This document shows positions 27,378 to 40,472 of a stretch of 64,000 nt of DNA, piece by piece. Numbering within the stretch: position 1 is the first letter of the stretch; each line of letters starts with the position of its first letter. Both the position numbers and the translations under genes were made by a program. Location: assembly GCA_029531795.1 (NCBI GenBank), contig JAPEIS010000016.1, positions 372,001 through 436,000 on the forward strand, given 5' to 3'. Source of the DNA: Sclerotinia nivalis. Taxonomy: Eukaryota > Ascomycota > Leotiomycetes > Helotiales > Sclerotiniaceae. The notes beneath the pieces are model-generated. The model had not been told where the DNA came from. It made no database searches and was given only the letters and a program-made list of their open reading frames with translations.

Positions 27378-29397
27378 ATGTCACAAAGTCATACCTATTT
27401 TGTAGGTCAACGAGTGTCGTTTCAAGGGCAATTATGCACAATCCGATATATTGGAGAGGTCAAGGGTACAGAGAAGGAATGGCTAGGGGTTGAATGGGAC
27501 GACCCTTCGCGGGGTAAGAATGATGGGAAAGGGTACTTTGAATGTAAGTTTCTTTGATATGAGAGTTATTTTTTGGAGCAACTTCTAATATCTACAGGTT
27601 TGAGCAAAGCACCAACTCCAGCAAGTTTCATACGTCCTATCAGAAAACCAGATCCCGAGCAGAGCTTTGTGGAAGCGGTATTTCATAAATATGCCCCTGG
27701 AGATGGCTTGGGCCCGAACAAGCAAATTGTAATATCTGGAAAGGTAGCAGAGGAGGTTGGGTTTGACAAAGTTGCACAGCAGCAGGCCCAGGTGCATGAA
27801 CTGAAAATTGTCCTGGTTGATGGACAACGCATCAATAGGGCTCATACCAAATCTCAGACAATAGAGGCCTCTGCTACATCAGCGATAGATAGATCAGTGG
27901 TAGATCTTGCTGTTGGAGAAGCATTTCCAAGCATTGTTGAGTTGGACTTGAGTAGGAATTTGTTCAGATCTCTGCATGAGATAGAAATCATTTGTGGGCA
28001 GTTGAAGAATCTGAAAATCCTAAGATTAAAGTAAGGACTTTCAAATGTTGACGAAGCTTGGCTAATATGATTATTGTAGCGGGAACAGGTTAAAGCTTGA
28101 CACAAGCAAAATGTTAGATGAAATTATGCTGGGATCTGTTGAAGAAGTCTTCAATATGATTAAGTCTCTAGAATTAGATGAAACCCTCATTGATTGGAAT
28201 GAACTTTGCATACTCATGCAAAGGTTTACCTCTACAATATCTCTAACGGCATCATCAAATGGCTTCCAAAAATTGAGTTCACCTATCACGAATTGTTCTC
28301 TTACCTCTTTGACTCTTGAGTATAATGACTTCACATCATTGACAGATCTGGAGGTATTGACTCAACTCACATCCCTCGAATCATTACTTCTTAAAGGAAA
28401 CAAAATATCTACAACAGAAACGATGTCAGGGCCAGGTTCTGTCAAAACATTCACGTCATTAACTTTCAATAAGAAGTTATCATACATCGACTTATCTTAT
28501 AACAAAATCGACAAATGGGATTTTGTGGATGAACTCGTCCATATCTTTCCTGGCATGACATCTTTGCGAATATCTAAGAACCAAATCTATCAAGGAAAAA
28601 GCGACGATTCCACAATGGGAAGTCTTAATGAGGAATTTATGTTAACATTAGCACGTCTTGGGAACCTTCAAAAATTGAACTTTAGCAGCATTAGTCCTCA
28701 GGATCGAAACAACGCAGAATTATTCTACCTTTCCGAAATTGGCAAGGAACTTGGAGCTGTAGGATCGGATCAAGAATCTACAGTGATTTCCAGACACAAA
28801 CGATACAAAGAGTTGTGTGATCTTCATGGTCCTCCGGTAGTGGCGAGGAAAGAGAAAACGGAGATTAATCCTGCTTTTTTGGAAGCACGTCTGATTAAAT
28901 TCACATTCTACGTTCCAGCAAATCCAGACATTGATCAAAAAGAAACCACAATAGTGAAAGAGATCCCTAAGGCGTTTAGTATCTATAGGGTCAAGGGGAT
29001 TGTGGGGAGATTACTGGATCGTAGACCCTTGAGTTTGAAGCTTATTTGGGAAACGGGAGAGTGGGATCCAGTGGCGGGATATGAGGATATTGATGAGTTT
29101 GATGATGATAACGGCGTAGACAAGGACGCAGAAGTTTTTGCACCTGTGAGCTTGTCCAATGGGATTGAAAAACAATCAAGAGGAAACGATTCTGGCATCG
29201 AGATTGACAAAGTTGCTGCACAAACTCACGAACAATCGGGAAAATCCATGGCAGGCAAATTCATGAAAAGAGAAGTAGAGTTGGAGGATACAACGAAAGA
29301 TGTTGGTCTTTGTGTGGATGGTATGGAGGCTAGGGTCAGGGTGGAATTCAAAGATTCGAGGAAATTTCCTGGGGGGGGAGAGGACAGATTAGATTGA
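27378..29397 (+). CDS. Tubulin-specific chaperone E (tubulin folding cofactor E)
   Basis: Cytosolic cofactor that accepts alpha-tubulin and helps assemble the alpha/beta tubulin dimer. Exons 27378-27543, 27598-28030 and 28080-29397 (introns 54 and 49 bp) encode 638 residues starting MSQSHTYFVGQRVSFQGQL. The N-terminal CAP-Gly domain (about residues 8-70) shows EWLGVEWDDPSRGKNDG. A leucine-rich-repeat region follows (FPSIVELDLSRNLFRSLHEI, LKILRLNGNRL, LTSLTLEYNDFTSLTDLEVL, LSYIDLSYNKID). A C-terminal ubiquitin-like domain (about 490-560) carries LIKFTFYVPANPDIDQ and RRPLSLKLIWETGEW. This domain order is that of TBCE/Pac2. The tail has an acidic stretch and ends with a C-terminal segment that looks fungal-specific. 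Confidence 0.92.
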
Positions 29398-29912
29398 GAT
29401 GAGTATATCTTAGCATACAGTACATTTGATACCCAATTGCATAGCACAACACTAAAAAGAGAATAGAACAGAGCAAACTTATAAAACCGCAGTAGGGTTG
29501 GGATTCATAAGTATAATGGTATTCTTTACTTGCATGCAAATCTTGTTGGCAGATTCCTGTTACGTCATTCTGAGTTTTTATTTGTGGTTGTCTGTGTATA
29601 CAAACAAAGTTAGTTTGGGTTTTGCTATCGCAAAAAGTTTGTCGACATACACAGGAAGAAAGTATTTGGATCCGTGGTTTTACAATGGATTATACGATAC
29701 GATATACAAGAGGCAAACGAGAACAAGCACATAGAAAACTTTAGGGGCTGTCCAATGCTGGATACGCATCGACATTATATATCCATCTCTCAACCCTTCC
29801 AATCTTTCTTCCTCCGTGCTACCCACCATACATCCATCATACATGACTCATACTACATTAACCATACTCACATTCTTCACAAAAAGACCACAACAAGTCA
29901 CAAGTGCACAAC
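29398..29912. other. Intergenic region before the CCCH zinc-finger gene
   Basis: Contains the TBCE 3' end and the promoter of the next gene. No coding signal stands out. Confidence 0.4.
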
Positions 29913-31342
29913 ATGTCCACTAAACTCAACAAAAGAGAAACTCCGGCTCGAGACCGCTCGGTTCAAGATCTTTCAGTTTCACCCAGAGGTCCTCGACCAG
30001 GATACTTCATAGTACGCAAATCAGGAGAAGTAGTGCCGCTAGTGGCGGTTGATGAATTACCTCTAGGTGTGGATTTGGTGGGGGTACCGAGGAGTTTGGA
30101 TTTGGTGGAGACGGGGGGGATGTTGAATTTGGGGTTGCAGGGAGGGGGTGGGGAGGGGTTTTATGGATTGGTTGGGTTGGAGGAGGATGGGGAGGAGGAA
30201 GATGTGGTGACGGGGAATAGTGGGTAGGTATTTGTATTTGTATTTGTTTTTGAGTGCGGGGGTGTATATAATGGATGAGTATGAGTATTGAGGATGATGT
30301 TTGCTAATAGGTTCGAAATAGATTCGATACAGCGGTTTCGAGTCCTCTTATTTTACCTATCCGATCCTCTACCATGGCCACGCAACCCACACCTCCATCC
30401 TCCAAACAACACTTCCCACCCGGCTTCTCAACATCAATCCACGCCCCTTCTCCTCTCTCCAACCCTCGCATTCAAAACCATAGCATATCCTCATTGGGCA
30501 CCCAACAACAAGCTCAACAACAAACGTGCAGACACTGGTGTACCCACAACCGAAGATGCAAATGGGGTGACAATTGTCGGTATAAACATGTGATGCCTCG
30601 AACGAGATTTGAACTGGGATTGATTGGGTTGAGTGATTGGCCTGATTGGTTTAAGAAAGAGAATTTGGGGTTTTTTCCGGAGTTTGGGGTGCGGAGGGGG
30701 AGGGGGTTGGATAGGTTGGATAGGTTGGGGGATGGTGGGTTGCAGGGGGATGGGGCGGGTGGGATGGAGAGGATGGAGAGGGGGAGGGAGAAGGAGAGGA
30801 GTGATATGGTTGGAGGGATTGTGGGGAGAGAGGTGAGGGAGAGAGAGATGGAAAGAGCGGTGGAAATGGGAATGGGAATGGGGATTTTAGAAGGTGAAAG
30901 GGTATTAGAAAGATTACGGGAGATGGAAAAATTACTAAAACTCAAGGGGGTTTCGGGAAAAAGTAGGGATAAAAATGCAGATTCAAAACTTAGAGATGAG
31001 AAGAGGATTAAGGAAAAAGAGAAGGAAAAAATGAGAGAGAAGGAAAGGGAGAAGGAAAGAGATAGAGAAGAAAAATTGGAAATTAGAAGAACAGAGGCGA
31101 AAAAGGAGAGAGAGAGGTTGAGAAGCGAAAAGGCGAGGGAGAAAGAGGTTAGTGGGAGGATTGATCGCGGGGATGCAGAGGGCGCCAGGAGGTGGGAGGA
31201 TGATAGTGTAGATGAGGAGTTTAGTGGGGATGGGGGGAAGGGCGGGATGAAGGGGAAAGGGAGAGAGGAGGGGAAGGAGAGGATTGAGAAGGGTGGTAAG
31301 GAGTCTGCGAGTGCAGAGAAGGAGAAGTTGGTTGATGTTTGA
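29913..31342 (+). CDS. CCCH-type zinc-finger protein with charged coiled-coil tail
   Basis: Two exons, 29913-30223 and 30322-31342, joined through a 98-bp intron (donor GTAGGT, branch GCTAAT, acceptor ATAG) that keeps phase 2, give 443 residues starting MSTKLNKRETPARDRSVQD. Exon 1 contains GYFIVRKSGEVVPLVAVDEL, an N-terminal motif I associate with fungal CCCH proteins, which supports joining the two frames into one gene. Exon 2 carries the finger CRHWCTHNRRCKWGDNCRY followed by KH, then DWPDWFKKE. The C-terminal 200 residues are extremely rich in R, E, K and G and probably form a long charged helix. Role is likely RNA binding; no target is known. Without the join, two shorter genes would be predicted. 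Confidence 0.65.
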
Positions 31343-34300
31343 AAGTCTTGTTTTGGGAAATGAGAATGAGAAATTGTAGAGGAAATCTCTTGAGTGGAAT
31401 TTTTGATATGCGCTTTGCTTTGAATCATTGCAAGGAAGAGTAATATTTGTTTGATGTAATCTCCAGTAGGGATAAATTCTGATTTTTCTGAGCAATCTTA
31501 CATTTACCGTGAGAATCCAATGTTAGACCATGAATACAAAAAATTCCTCTTCTCTTCTCTTCTCTGAACTTTACTTTACTTATCCTTCCTCTTTCTGCGC
31601 AATTTACGCATTGCTGCAAGATTACACTTTGCATTTTACATTTTATCTCAGCCTGTGGGTTTTAAAACAGGTCCGGGAAATTAATGTATTGGAGGAATGA
31701 ACCGGGAATAAATGGTGTCAACTACTATGAGGGTCTAGGTAGCAAGGTGTGTCAGTGTAAATTCTTAATCTTTGTATGCAGGTCGAAGTGTGGGGTTTCT
31801 GAGGGGGTAAGACGCGGAATATCGGGGGAGGGGGAGGGGGGAGGGTTTATTGTTGTTGATGGATGGTAGGGATGTATTTTGTTGTCATTGGGGATATTAT
31901 CATTTTTGCTAATATAGATATACTTTATTGTCATTGGTAATATCATCATCATGTTGTATTTTCACCACCACCCTCCTAGTATTATAAATAATTATTTCTT
32001 TTTGCTATGATTTCTTCCCTTTTGTTGTCTAAAGCTTTAATATGATCTAATATATCATGATACTTCAGATGATAACTTCAATTATCTTTGAAAGGATGCC
32101 TCCCCGTTGAATGCTTGAGATAACAATCATCAAAGGAGCTGACATCTCAATTTACCATTAACTCTCAAACAAATTCCTCGTGGTCGACAAGAATTTGTTC
32201 AGTATCTGGGTCCTAGCATGTTGAACTCTTCAACTCCTTATAGTATTTATATACATTCGATAAGTCTATTCAAAAGTCAATACTGGAAAGATGTGCTAAT
32301 TTCTTTATTCAAGAGTGGATCTTCTCTGTAGTGCATCTCATATGGGGTGAGTAGGGATGTGAATCTGTTATATATTCATGGAGACTGGGGAAGTGAAGAA
32401 GAGTAGCGAGGGTATATATATTCTTAGAGTCAAGTACCTATTTTCTTCCTTAGTTCTAGCTGTATAGATGTATGGTTCCCAGGCGATATATAGTGGCTTT
32501 GCTATAATAAAAAAGCCCACTTCTCTATTTTGATGTTGTGTACCTATAGTAGGTAGTAAGGTTAGGTAGTAAGGTTAGGTAGTAAGGTTAGGTATTGTGA
32601 TGTTCTTTGAGGTGTTACTAATTGTTAATGTCATGGATTTTATATACTGTTAATAACTAGTTGGTTAATTTTGCAGTGTTATATTAGTTAGGAAGTATAT
32701 CCAAGTGAAATAGATGATAGTGAGCATATATAATCCATCTGTCTCCGCCGATCCATACTATAATCTATACTTCTAATTTAGGATAAACACTTCTTCATCA
32801 AGTATTGTTGCCGCTTTCTCTTTTTCCATCCTTCTTTTTGCTGTTACATAAATGTTCTATCTGCATATTAGATCACGGTGATGATTACATTAATTTGAGT
32901 TGCCCTTTTCAAACTTAAAGACTCTTTGCTAAAATCACAATGTTTAGCCTAGCAAATTCAGTCTTGTGCCGATTGTCCCTGCATCCTTTAAATACTTCTA
33001 TGCATCGAGAATGGTAAGTAAGATTCTTGTGATCACCAAGGACTCTTATATAGACAAGATCACCCTCAGCGGAGGTCCCAAGCGAGGCATGCGGAACTGC
33101 AATAGAGCTTCACATGAAGCCCGGAACTCAAATTTTAGCCCTCCAACTACGAATACCGTGCTTCTGCCTAACGTGCAATCCTCACAAAATATTTCCCTTC
33201 GTTCTAACATTCATACTCATAAAAAGACCAGACAACATGAATAGGAAAAATCAACAACAGAACGCATTTAGCGGCAATAAATTATGAAGATGAATTCACC
33301 ATAATACTTGATACGATTGCCACTCATTTCAAGCTTCAAAATAAACTAGAATACTGAGGTATAATTTGTTATAACTGCAGCCATGGTCGCACTCTGGGCC
33401 TTCTTGTCTCTTTGTTATAGCAAAGTATATGGTAGCTATAGTGATATTTATAGATGTCTACAAATCACAGAAGCTGGAATTATCACTACACTAACGCAGA
33501 GTCGACTGGCTACAAAGCGTATATTTAGACCCATTGAGAACTTCACTGTAATGTCCTCAAGGATTGTGCGTGGAAGTTTGTGAAGCTACTTCACCCCGAG
33601 ATCACTCATATCCTCCTTCCTCGTCTATGAGCTGACTGGAGAGTATATAACTTTAAGTGAATTCTGATTTTATACATTATAGCAATTTTATAAATGTCTC
33701 ACGCACGTCTCAGGGGACTGTGGTGGATGTAAAATATGACCGCGGATATGGCTTCATAAAACAAGATGTGTGGCCCTGTACATATATGAGGCTGAGCCTT
33801 TTCGAAGTCCAGTATGCCTTCCTTTTTGCTGTTATCGTGGTTGAAATATCTCTTCAGATGATGATTGAATAGACCAAGTAGTGATCACTTCTAATGACAA
33901 CAAAACTCAAGACTGTATTCATACTTTCATTGATTTGACTTGCTTCAAGCTTTCAAAACCGCGCAGGACTGAAGGAGTGGGATATATGTAACCATACATT
34001 TACTTGTTTAAGAATTTCCTCGAAAGCCCATCAGAGATCTCGAAGGATAATTGGACCTTGAGTCTTTGCAAGGCTGGAACAGGTTTTGGTTGCACTCGAG
34101 TAGTACTTCAGGAATATTGACAAGGAGGGTGACATCTATACTTATAGACTTCAGACTGAGAAATGGCTTCCACTTATAGAGTAGATATACCATGTCCGAT
34201 GGAAAATATCTCACTAGGCTTAGAAGAGCCACAAAGGAAGACTAAGCTCTGAGTTCGAATGCAAGTTATCATTATCATTGAAGTTTGCTTTGCTGCATAG

Positions 34301-34836
34301 CTTGTAGACAGTAATAAATCAAACATATTTCTTCCCTTACACTTACAGGTGTTTTGAGTAACCAATATCTCCAGAGGCTTCTTATGAGTAGATATAAATG
34401 ATTATAGATCATCAATATCAATCAGGCAAAACATAAAAAGTACTTCTCTTGTATCTAGTCAAAGCTCACCGTCTAACCTTCCTACAAATTCCAGCATCTA
34501 CCATCAAAATCCGAAGGTTCCAAGTCTCACAAAATGCTGCCGAAACAGTCATCATGATATTAATCATCGTCCTAGTATTTTAGTGTTCCAGGAAACTATC
34601 ATTCCGCACAGTAGCAGATCCCCTGCATTCCCATTTTACATCGCTCCAGGAAACGCCATGCTTGCCATAATTTCCACTCCAATTCCCCGAATTAATATCC
34701 GTTAATTCGTGATATTTCGTAACCGTTTTACTCCTAAAGAACTCATTACCTTAACATCCTTCCAAAAATTGGATATGCAGATGTTCAAATTGATATTTCG
34801 CTTTTCCTCCCATTCCATTTCCTCCCCATGCCGTAT
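31343..34836. other. AT-rich gene-free gap of 3.5 kb
   Basis: No gene can be supported on either strand. A short tandem repeat occurs at 32548-32596. One in-frame segment near 33717-33770 (VVDVKYDRGYGFIKQD) faintly resembles a cold-shock motif but sits between stops. The rest shows scattered short open frames and AT-rich sequence, as expected of a decayed region. Confidence 0.5.
32548..32596 (+). repeat. Tandem repeat, unit about 14 bp (AGGTAGTAAGGTT)
   Basis: Three to four imperfect head-to-tail copies of GGTAGTAAGGTTA within the gene-free gap. Confidence 0.85.
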
Positions 34837-36068
34837 TTAAGCATGAGCCATAGACGCCAAAACCTCCGCTGCGTCTGTTTCGACAGGTCCTTGGCTCTGC
34901 TCTAAAGGTGTCAGATCTCTAGGTGAGAAAGGAGTGCCGCCATTTGGAGACATAGCTCTATTGGGTGTAAAACCAAGTCCGCGGATACTTGGTGAATTTG
35001 AGCCCTCGTTCATGGCGAAATGTTCTTCCCCCATTGGAAGCTTCGCAAGCCCAGCCAAGACCTCCTTCCTTCTCTCATGCCATTCCAAATCTTTTGCGAT
35101 GGCACTGTCAAGTAGAACTTCCTTTTCCATCCATTCTCTTTTCCTTAACTCTTCCATAAACTCGCATTGTTTCCTTAACGCCTCGCCTTCTTCCTCTGCC
35201 CATTGTATTTGTTTACGCAGTAATTTCCAAAGCTCAACTGGTCCTTTTGCTTCTTCTTCCAAAGTGATTCCTAGCTCAGGAGGATATGATGTTGCCAACG
35301 ACGAAGGATCAACTATAGGTGATATTTGTGCTCCTGCGACAGGATTTGCATCCGGAAATGGCTTCATGACGACTTTGGGTTGACCGTGGCCGGGTCTTGA
35401 AATGTCATGTATATGTTTTGGAATAGGATCGGAAGGACGAAGAGCTTCGGTTTCGTGAACTGTTCGCATGTGTTTGGCGAGAGCATCAGAACGTGTAAAA
35501 GCGCGATCGCATTCTAATATACTTGTTAGCTTTAATTTAAATATTCACTTGGTGAGAACAAACCAGGTAAGGCGCAATAGAATGGCTTTTCTCCAGTATG
35601 ACTCCTCATATGTGCCTTCAAAGCATAAGCACTTGCTTGAGGTTGGCTTTTCCTTGGACAACCCAGCCACTCGCATGTATATTTCTTGGGTCTCGAATCG
35701 ATGTGATCGTGATGTAAATGATCGACCAGCTGATCCATATCTCCCAAATCTCCTCTAGTACATCCAAGCCATGCGCAAACCGTAACCTGTTCATGTAAAT
35801 CATCAAGGGCATCCTCCGGCCGTTGAATAATGCCTGGAGAATCCGGGATATCTCCTTCTGTATCACTAGAACAATAACCATCTGTTCCCTCCATTTTAAT
35901 ATTGCGAGATGTGTGAGCGGTGCGTAAGGATTCGTCACTACTTGTCTTTTGTCTTTTCGCGGGCGGCATAAGAGTTTCTGTAAGCATCCGTTCGTTTTCT
36001 TCGTCAATCTCGAATGCGTCTGAGGAAAGATCTGAGAGGGGAGATCCTGGAGGTGAGTCGTCTGCCAT
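34837..36068 (-). CDS. C2H2 zinc-finger protein, INO80-complex subunit Iec1-like
   Basis: Two exons, 36068-35564 and 35513-34837 (intron 50 bp, donor GTTTGT), encode 393 residues starting MADDSPPGSPLSDLSSDAFE. Three zinc fingers occupy about residues 98-200: CAWLGC to HLHHDH, then CEWLGCPRKSQPQASAYALK followed by AHMRSH, then CALPECDRAFTRSDALAKHM followed by RTVH. The third finger ends exactly at the splice junction. The linker HTGEKPFYC and the tail HETEALRPSDPIPKH are typical of the Iec1 family, a fission-yeast INO80 chromatin-remodelling subunit. A helical K/E-rich region (about 265-330) follows. I infer a nuclear role; DNA binding is not shown. The acidic N-terminus contains a KRQK basic patch that may be a nuclear signal. 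Confidence 0.7.
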
Positions 36069-36670
36069 GTTGAAGAAGTCAAAAGTAACAATCGTATAGT
36101 GGAAGTGATGATTACGGGTACGCCAAAGGTGAGAATCCTAAGGTTGAGGGTGAAGGGTGAATTATTTGAGTTCAGTTGGTGTTTATAGAAGCTTTGCGAA
36201 TATGCAGTTTAGCTCCACTCGATGATGTCCATCGCGAAATATGCCAAGAGCTCTCGGATCTTTCCGTCAAGCTTAGCACTTGTCCACTTTTCTTAACCTT
36301 AACATTTTCCTTCCCATCTTCATTAAAATATTTTACTTCATGTCACACACAATCCAATCAACTTTCGCAATTGCGATACTCTTGAACTCTTGATTGTTAA
36401 GACATAATATAGCTGCAGCATTGTAGGACTCTGCAAGAGACAATACTATTTAGGTAAGCTCAACATTTTATTGCATCTTTCTTTCCTACACCCCCGCAAT
36501 GATGAATAACCTTCGAGTTCTGCAATTCGGATGGATGGAGGCAACTGCATCTTAAGGTCGACATAAACACATTACACAATTTATTCTGAGCTCTATTTCT
36601 AATACATATTTCTTACGCTGCTTCATACTCCCGTTTCATCATTGCTAACTCCTCTCCTTTCACCAAGGCT
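36069..36670. other. Intergenic region between the Iec1-like gene and the aldo-keto reductase
   Basis: Upstream flank of the Iec1-like gene and 3' flank of the reductase. No further gene seen. Confidence 0.45.
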
Positions 36671-37773
36671 TCAACCTTCCAGCATTGCTGATTGCTCCTT
36701 CCCATAACGAGGTCCCGAACTTGGGAATTGCTTCAAAATTGATTCAAGCTCCGCCAAATCATCAGCACTTAAAGATACTTCCTTGGAGTTCTCCGCGATG
36801 CGGTTGATTGTAGTAGCGCCCGGGATTGGGATGATCTCTGGATTACCGTCCTTCTTCGAAATTGCCGTGAGCCAATTTATAGAAATTTGAGCCAATGTGC
36901 ATTTCTTTTCCTCCGCAAGCTTTGCCACTGCATCAGACAGCTTCTTGTTGGCTTCGAAGTGTTCTTTCTGGAATCGAGGATATTCTTTACGAGGGTCCCC
37001 CTCAGGGATATCTTCTGGCTTTTGAATCGCACCGGTCAATAATCCTCGGCCTAACGGTGAGTATCTGTGTTTCATTAGCCTTACAATTATCGTCATCCAT
37101 ATCGAAAGGAACTACATACGCAACAACCAAGATATCATGTTCAGCACAAGCCTTTGCAACCCCATTTTGAAAAATATTCAACGTAGACAAAGCCACTTCC
37201 ACCTCACAAGCCACAATCTTCGTAACCTTCGCAGCCCTACGCACCGTCTCCGCCGAACACTCACTCAACGAAATACCCCCAATCTTCCCCGTCTTCACAT
37301 ATTCCTCCTCTAAAACCTTCATCGTAGTCTCAATCGGTGTATTCTTATCCACCCTCGCGCACTCAAAAATATCGATTTTTTTCGTTCCTCCTAAAAGTGC
37401 TAAACATGTATCCACACTCTTCCTCACTCCCTCTGGACTTCCATCCGGCACGAAATTTTGTAAATCTATACCACCTTTGATACTCAAGACTACTTTATCG
37501 GCATCTTCAGGATACTTTGTAAAGTAGGCCTTGCAGATGGTAAGAGAGTTGTATTCAGGGGTTCCGTAGAATTGTCCACCGTTCCAGAAATTGCAGCCAT
37601 GTTCGAGGGCGGATTTTAGGGTTTTTATGCTCTCTTCGAGAGATTGGGGCTCTGGACGCCATGAGAGACCTAGGAGGGAGGGTTAGTTAGATATTCGAGA
37701 GGAGATTGGGGGAGGACATACCCATCATGCCGTACCCAATGGTACCAATGTCTTTTCCGAGTAATTGAACCAT
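36671..37773 (-). CDS. plr1: Aldo-keto reductase, pyridoxal reductase (Plr1/AKR8)-type
   Basis: NADPH-dependent enzyme expected to reduce pyridoxal to pyridoxine in the vitamin B6 salvage pathway. Exons 37773-37722, 37669-37120 and 37064-36671 (introns 52 and 55 bp) encode 331 residues starting MVQLLGKDIGTIGYGMMG. Family features are GYGMMGLSWRPEP, the AKR active-site tyrosine region HGCNFWNGGQFYG, LSIKGGIDL carrying the catalytic lysine, DIFECARVDKNTPIETTM, the strand ILVVAYSPLGRGLLTG and the cofactor segment IIPIPGATTINRIAENS. The usual catalytic histidine is replaced in the FECARVD segment, which is also the case in the fission-yeast enzyme. Assignment to pyridoxal reductase rests on these shared motifs; other small aldehydes are possible substrates. 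Confidence 0.78.
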
Positions 37774-39201
37774 TTTATCTGCTTTTAATCCCTTGCTTTC
37801 GCTTTATGTGATGTTGTGGTTGTCTAATTGATTGAGGTTTGAGTTTTTAGAGGGGTAGTTACACTGCGGTTATAATTGAAGAACTAATGCAGTAGAACTA
37901 GCTGATACTGATATAAATGATAATGCGGACACAAACAACTCTTTATATACTCTACTGTCGCTCACCTACCTGATATTTTCGCGCGGTTACGTTATACATT
38001 ATATCATCAGGAATCCCATACAAAAGTTCACAGGAACTGTACTTCCACATTCGGTAAATTGGAGGGGAGTGGGGTTCGCGTTTCTCCCTCATAGCTACCT
38101 ACCTAGCTAATGGTGAGGTGAGGTAAGCCGGAACTCGGGGTTAGTGATTAAGTCCTTGCATGCACACGGTTGATTTATCAGTAAGCAGGTTTATTTCAAC
38201 ATCAACATCAACCGAAGTATCGCATTATTGAGATTCTTGATTGATAGTAGGAAGTACCTACTCGTGCTGTCGGAAAGTGGGAGAAGCCCGACGCTAGAGA
38301 AATCTAAATCAGTTCATTCCTCTGCGGCCCGCACGAGTGGTGTTAGGACTCTGTAGTTGTCCGGTGTGGGCGCCGTCCTGCTTGGCGGGGATCTCAGGAT
38401 CTCAGTATTCTGAAATATTTGATCAAATGTTTGATTTATTCTATATTGTATTATAAAATTCAAAACAAATAGTTCTAATAGATATTTTTGATTTCGAACT
38501 TTCATTATATAAATATATATATTGATTGTAAACTATTACACTCTTTTCTTCTTTTTCTCTCTCTGGAAATCTTCAATCACAAATTCCAATTCAAAAATCG
38601 CTTCCCCAAAATGGGATTTTCTGAAATAGGATTGAAAAGACCATTCTGGCTTTATCATCCCTGAATCATTCAATGTAAATACATAGTCATGTAACCTTAA
38701 TCTATAAGACCTTTAACCCATATCGTGGAGTAAAGCTTAACATACAAAGTCCATTTCCGCTGCCATCCCTTGTTGAATTCGTGGAGATGATGGGGCGTTG
38801 AAGGAGATAACGGTCGTTTGGTGAGATGCTTAACGCCGTGCTTGGTATGTATGCGTGCTTTTAAGCTTGTAGGTTTTCCGAGACGAGGACATCACGGATT
38901 GAGTGTGGGAATATGTGGATAGGAGATATTTAGGTAAAGAGAGGTGTGATGAAGTATGCTGGTAGGGAATCTATCGATTTGAGAAAGATTTGTGCGGTCG
39001 GGTAACCAAACATTTCGGGTATTGAATATCAAAATGATATCAACATATACAAAATCCTCGAATTTTTTTCCATAAAGTCATTATTCCCCCAAATATACAG
39101 TCCCTTAAAACTTTCCCCGAAGCCAAATACCGTCTCATCTCCAATAACCAATGCGTCCTCGTATTCACCCATAACATCTTCCTATCCCCTTCACCAACAC
39201 C
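37774..39201. other. Intergenic region, 1.4 kb
   Basis: Nothing recognisable apart from the promoter side of the reductase and the 3' end of the small membrane-protein gene. A short AT-rich tract lies around 38500-38528. Confidence 0.5.
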
Positions 39202-39868
39202 TCACAAGCCCCTCCTGAGAGCCCTCTTTCTCGCACCCGCACTCTCCTGATTCCCAAACGGCCAACCACTCGTCCTCTTATCCGCCCCCGTCTTCTTACT
39301 AATCCTCCCACTCTCCGTCCCAAAAAGTATACACCATCCTCCTATCGCAAATAATGTCGTTGAACCAATCGAGCCCAAAGCAAATGTAAATGTACCACTT
39401 GTTGTGTAGCGCGCATAGCAGTAGAACGCTATCAATCCATGATAAATGGTAGAAATTGTGAGGACGGGGACTGCGTAGGGAGCTTTGGGGTCACTGGCTG
39501 AGGACGTGACTGCGGAGGAGGCAGTATCGGACAGAGAAGAGGTGAGCGGGACGGAACCGGTTAGGAGGACGATTAAGACGCCGAGGGTGAGTAGTGTTAT
39601 GCCTAGGGATCTGGAAAAGTATTCTTCGAGTACTGGGAGAAAGTTGTTAGTAGAACGATGGAAATTTGAAAGGTATGCAATGGACTCACAAGTAGCATCT
39701 CGAAATTCAGGTGAGAGCATAGCGATGATGATGGTAGGAGATAGGATTAATGGAACTGATTGTAACGCAAGCCATCCTGCTGTTCCATATGTGTAGGAGT
39801 AAAATACCTAGTAGCGAAGTCAGTCAAGCACGTTCTGATATATATCTCGGATTGTGCCATACATCCAT
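39202..39868 (-). CDS. Small multi-pass membrane protein, unknown family
   Basis: Three exons: a six-base first exon (39868-39863, coding Met-Asp), then 39807-39690 and 39632-39202, with introns of 55 and 57 bp. The 184-residue protein begins MDVFYSYTYGTAGWLALQSV. Four hydrophobic segments are visible: LALQSVPLILSPTIIIAM (about 14-33), SLGITLLTLGVLIVLLTG (about 52-72), VPVLTISTIYHGLIAFYCYA (about 95-115) and TFALGSIGSTTLFAIGGWCI (about 124-146). The C-terminus is basic and cytosolic-looking (KKTGADKRTSGWPFGNQ). The second intron is 57 bp and stop-free in frame, so retention would add 19 residues and keep the frame. No function can be assigned. The tiny first exon is inferred from splice sites and is the least certain part. 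Confidence 0.55.
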
Positions 39869-40472
39869 AATCGTTACAAGAGCTAGATGAAAAAGTTTGG
39901 TGTAATCTCGAGCTCGATTAATATGTCCCTAGTTTTTTAGATACAAATATCAAAAATCTCTCAATATCAACAAGGTAAAATAGAATTGACAACCCCTCTT
40001 GTAACTACAAATTCAAAAGCATGATCTCATCCATAATAAAAACAACAAAGTCAACCCATCTCATATCAGGAACAACAACAATCAACCACACTACCTTACG
40101 TCATTGTTTTCAACCTCAGGCAACAAAATGAATCAGTAAGGCATCACTGCATATTTTAGTGCGGGGCTGCAAACTCTCACCCTAGTCAACGCCACCATCT
40201 CCATCTCCGTGCTCCGATCCTCGCAATGCATTTTTGACGAATTATCTCAATTGTGATTGTCAATGATTTACAATCTTTTAATTTTTTGTCCCGATAACTA
40301 GGTTCATCTTCATCTATCTTTGGAATTTATTTATACATCTCCGATATCTAGACAAACATTTTTCTACCCTGTTTATTTACAAAGAAAACTCGAATATTGT
40401 ACATCATCATCATATCATACATAAAAACCTCATCCTAAAATAAAGTGCGGCGCATAACTCATAATCGAAACC
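39869..40472. promoter_or_regulatory. Divergent promoter region between the membrane-protein gene and nar1
   Basis: About 600 bp between opposed start codons. No named elements; AT-rich upstream of nar1. Confidence 0.4.

Noticed and set aside
30514..31428. Long minus-strand frame of 304 codons opposite the CCCH gene
   Set aside because: Low-complexity S/L/P-rich antisense of the purine-rich charged tail; the sense frame has the zinc finger and explains the openness.
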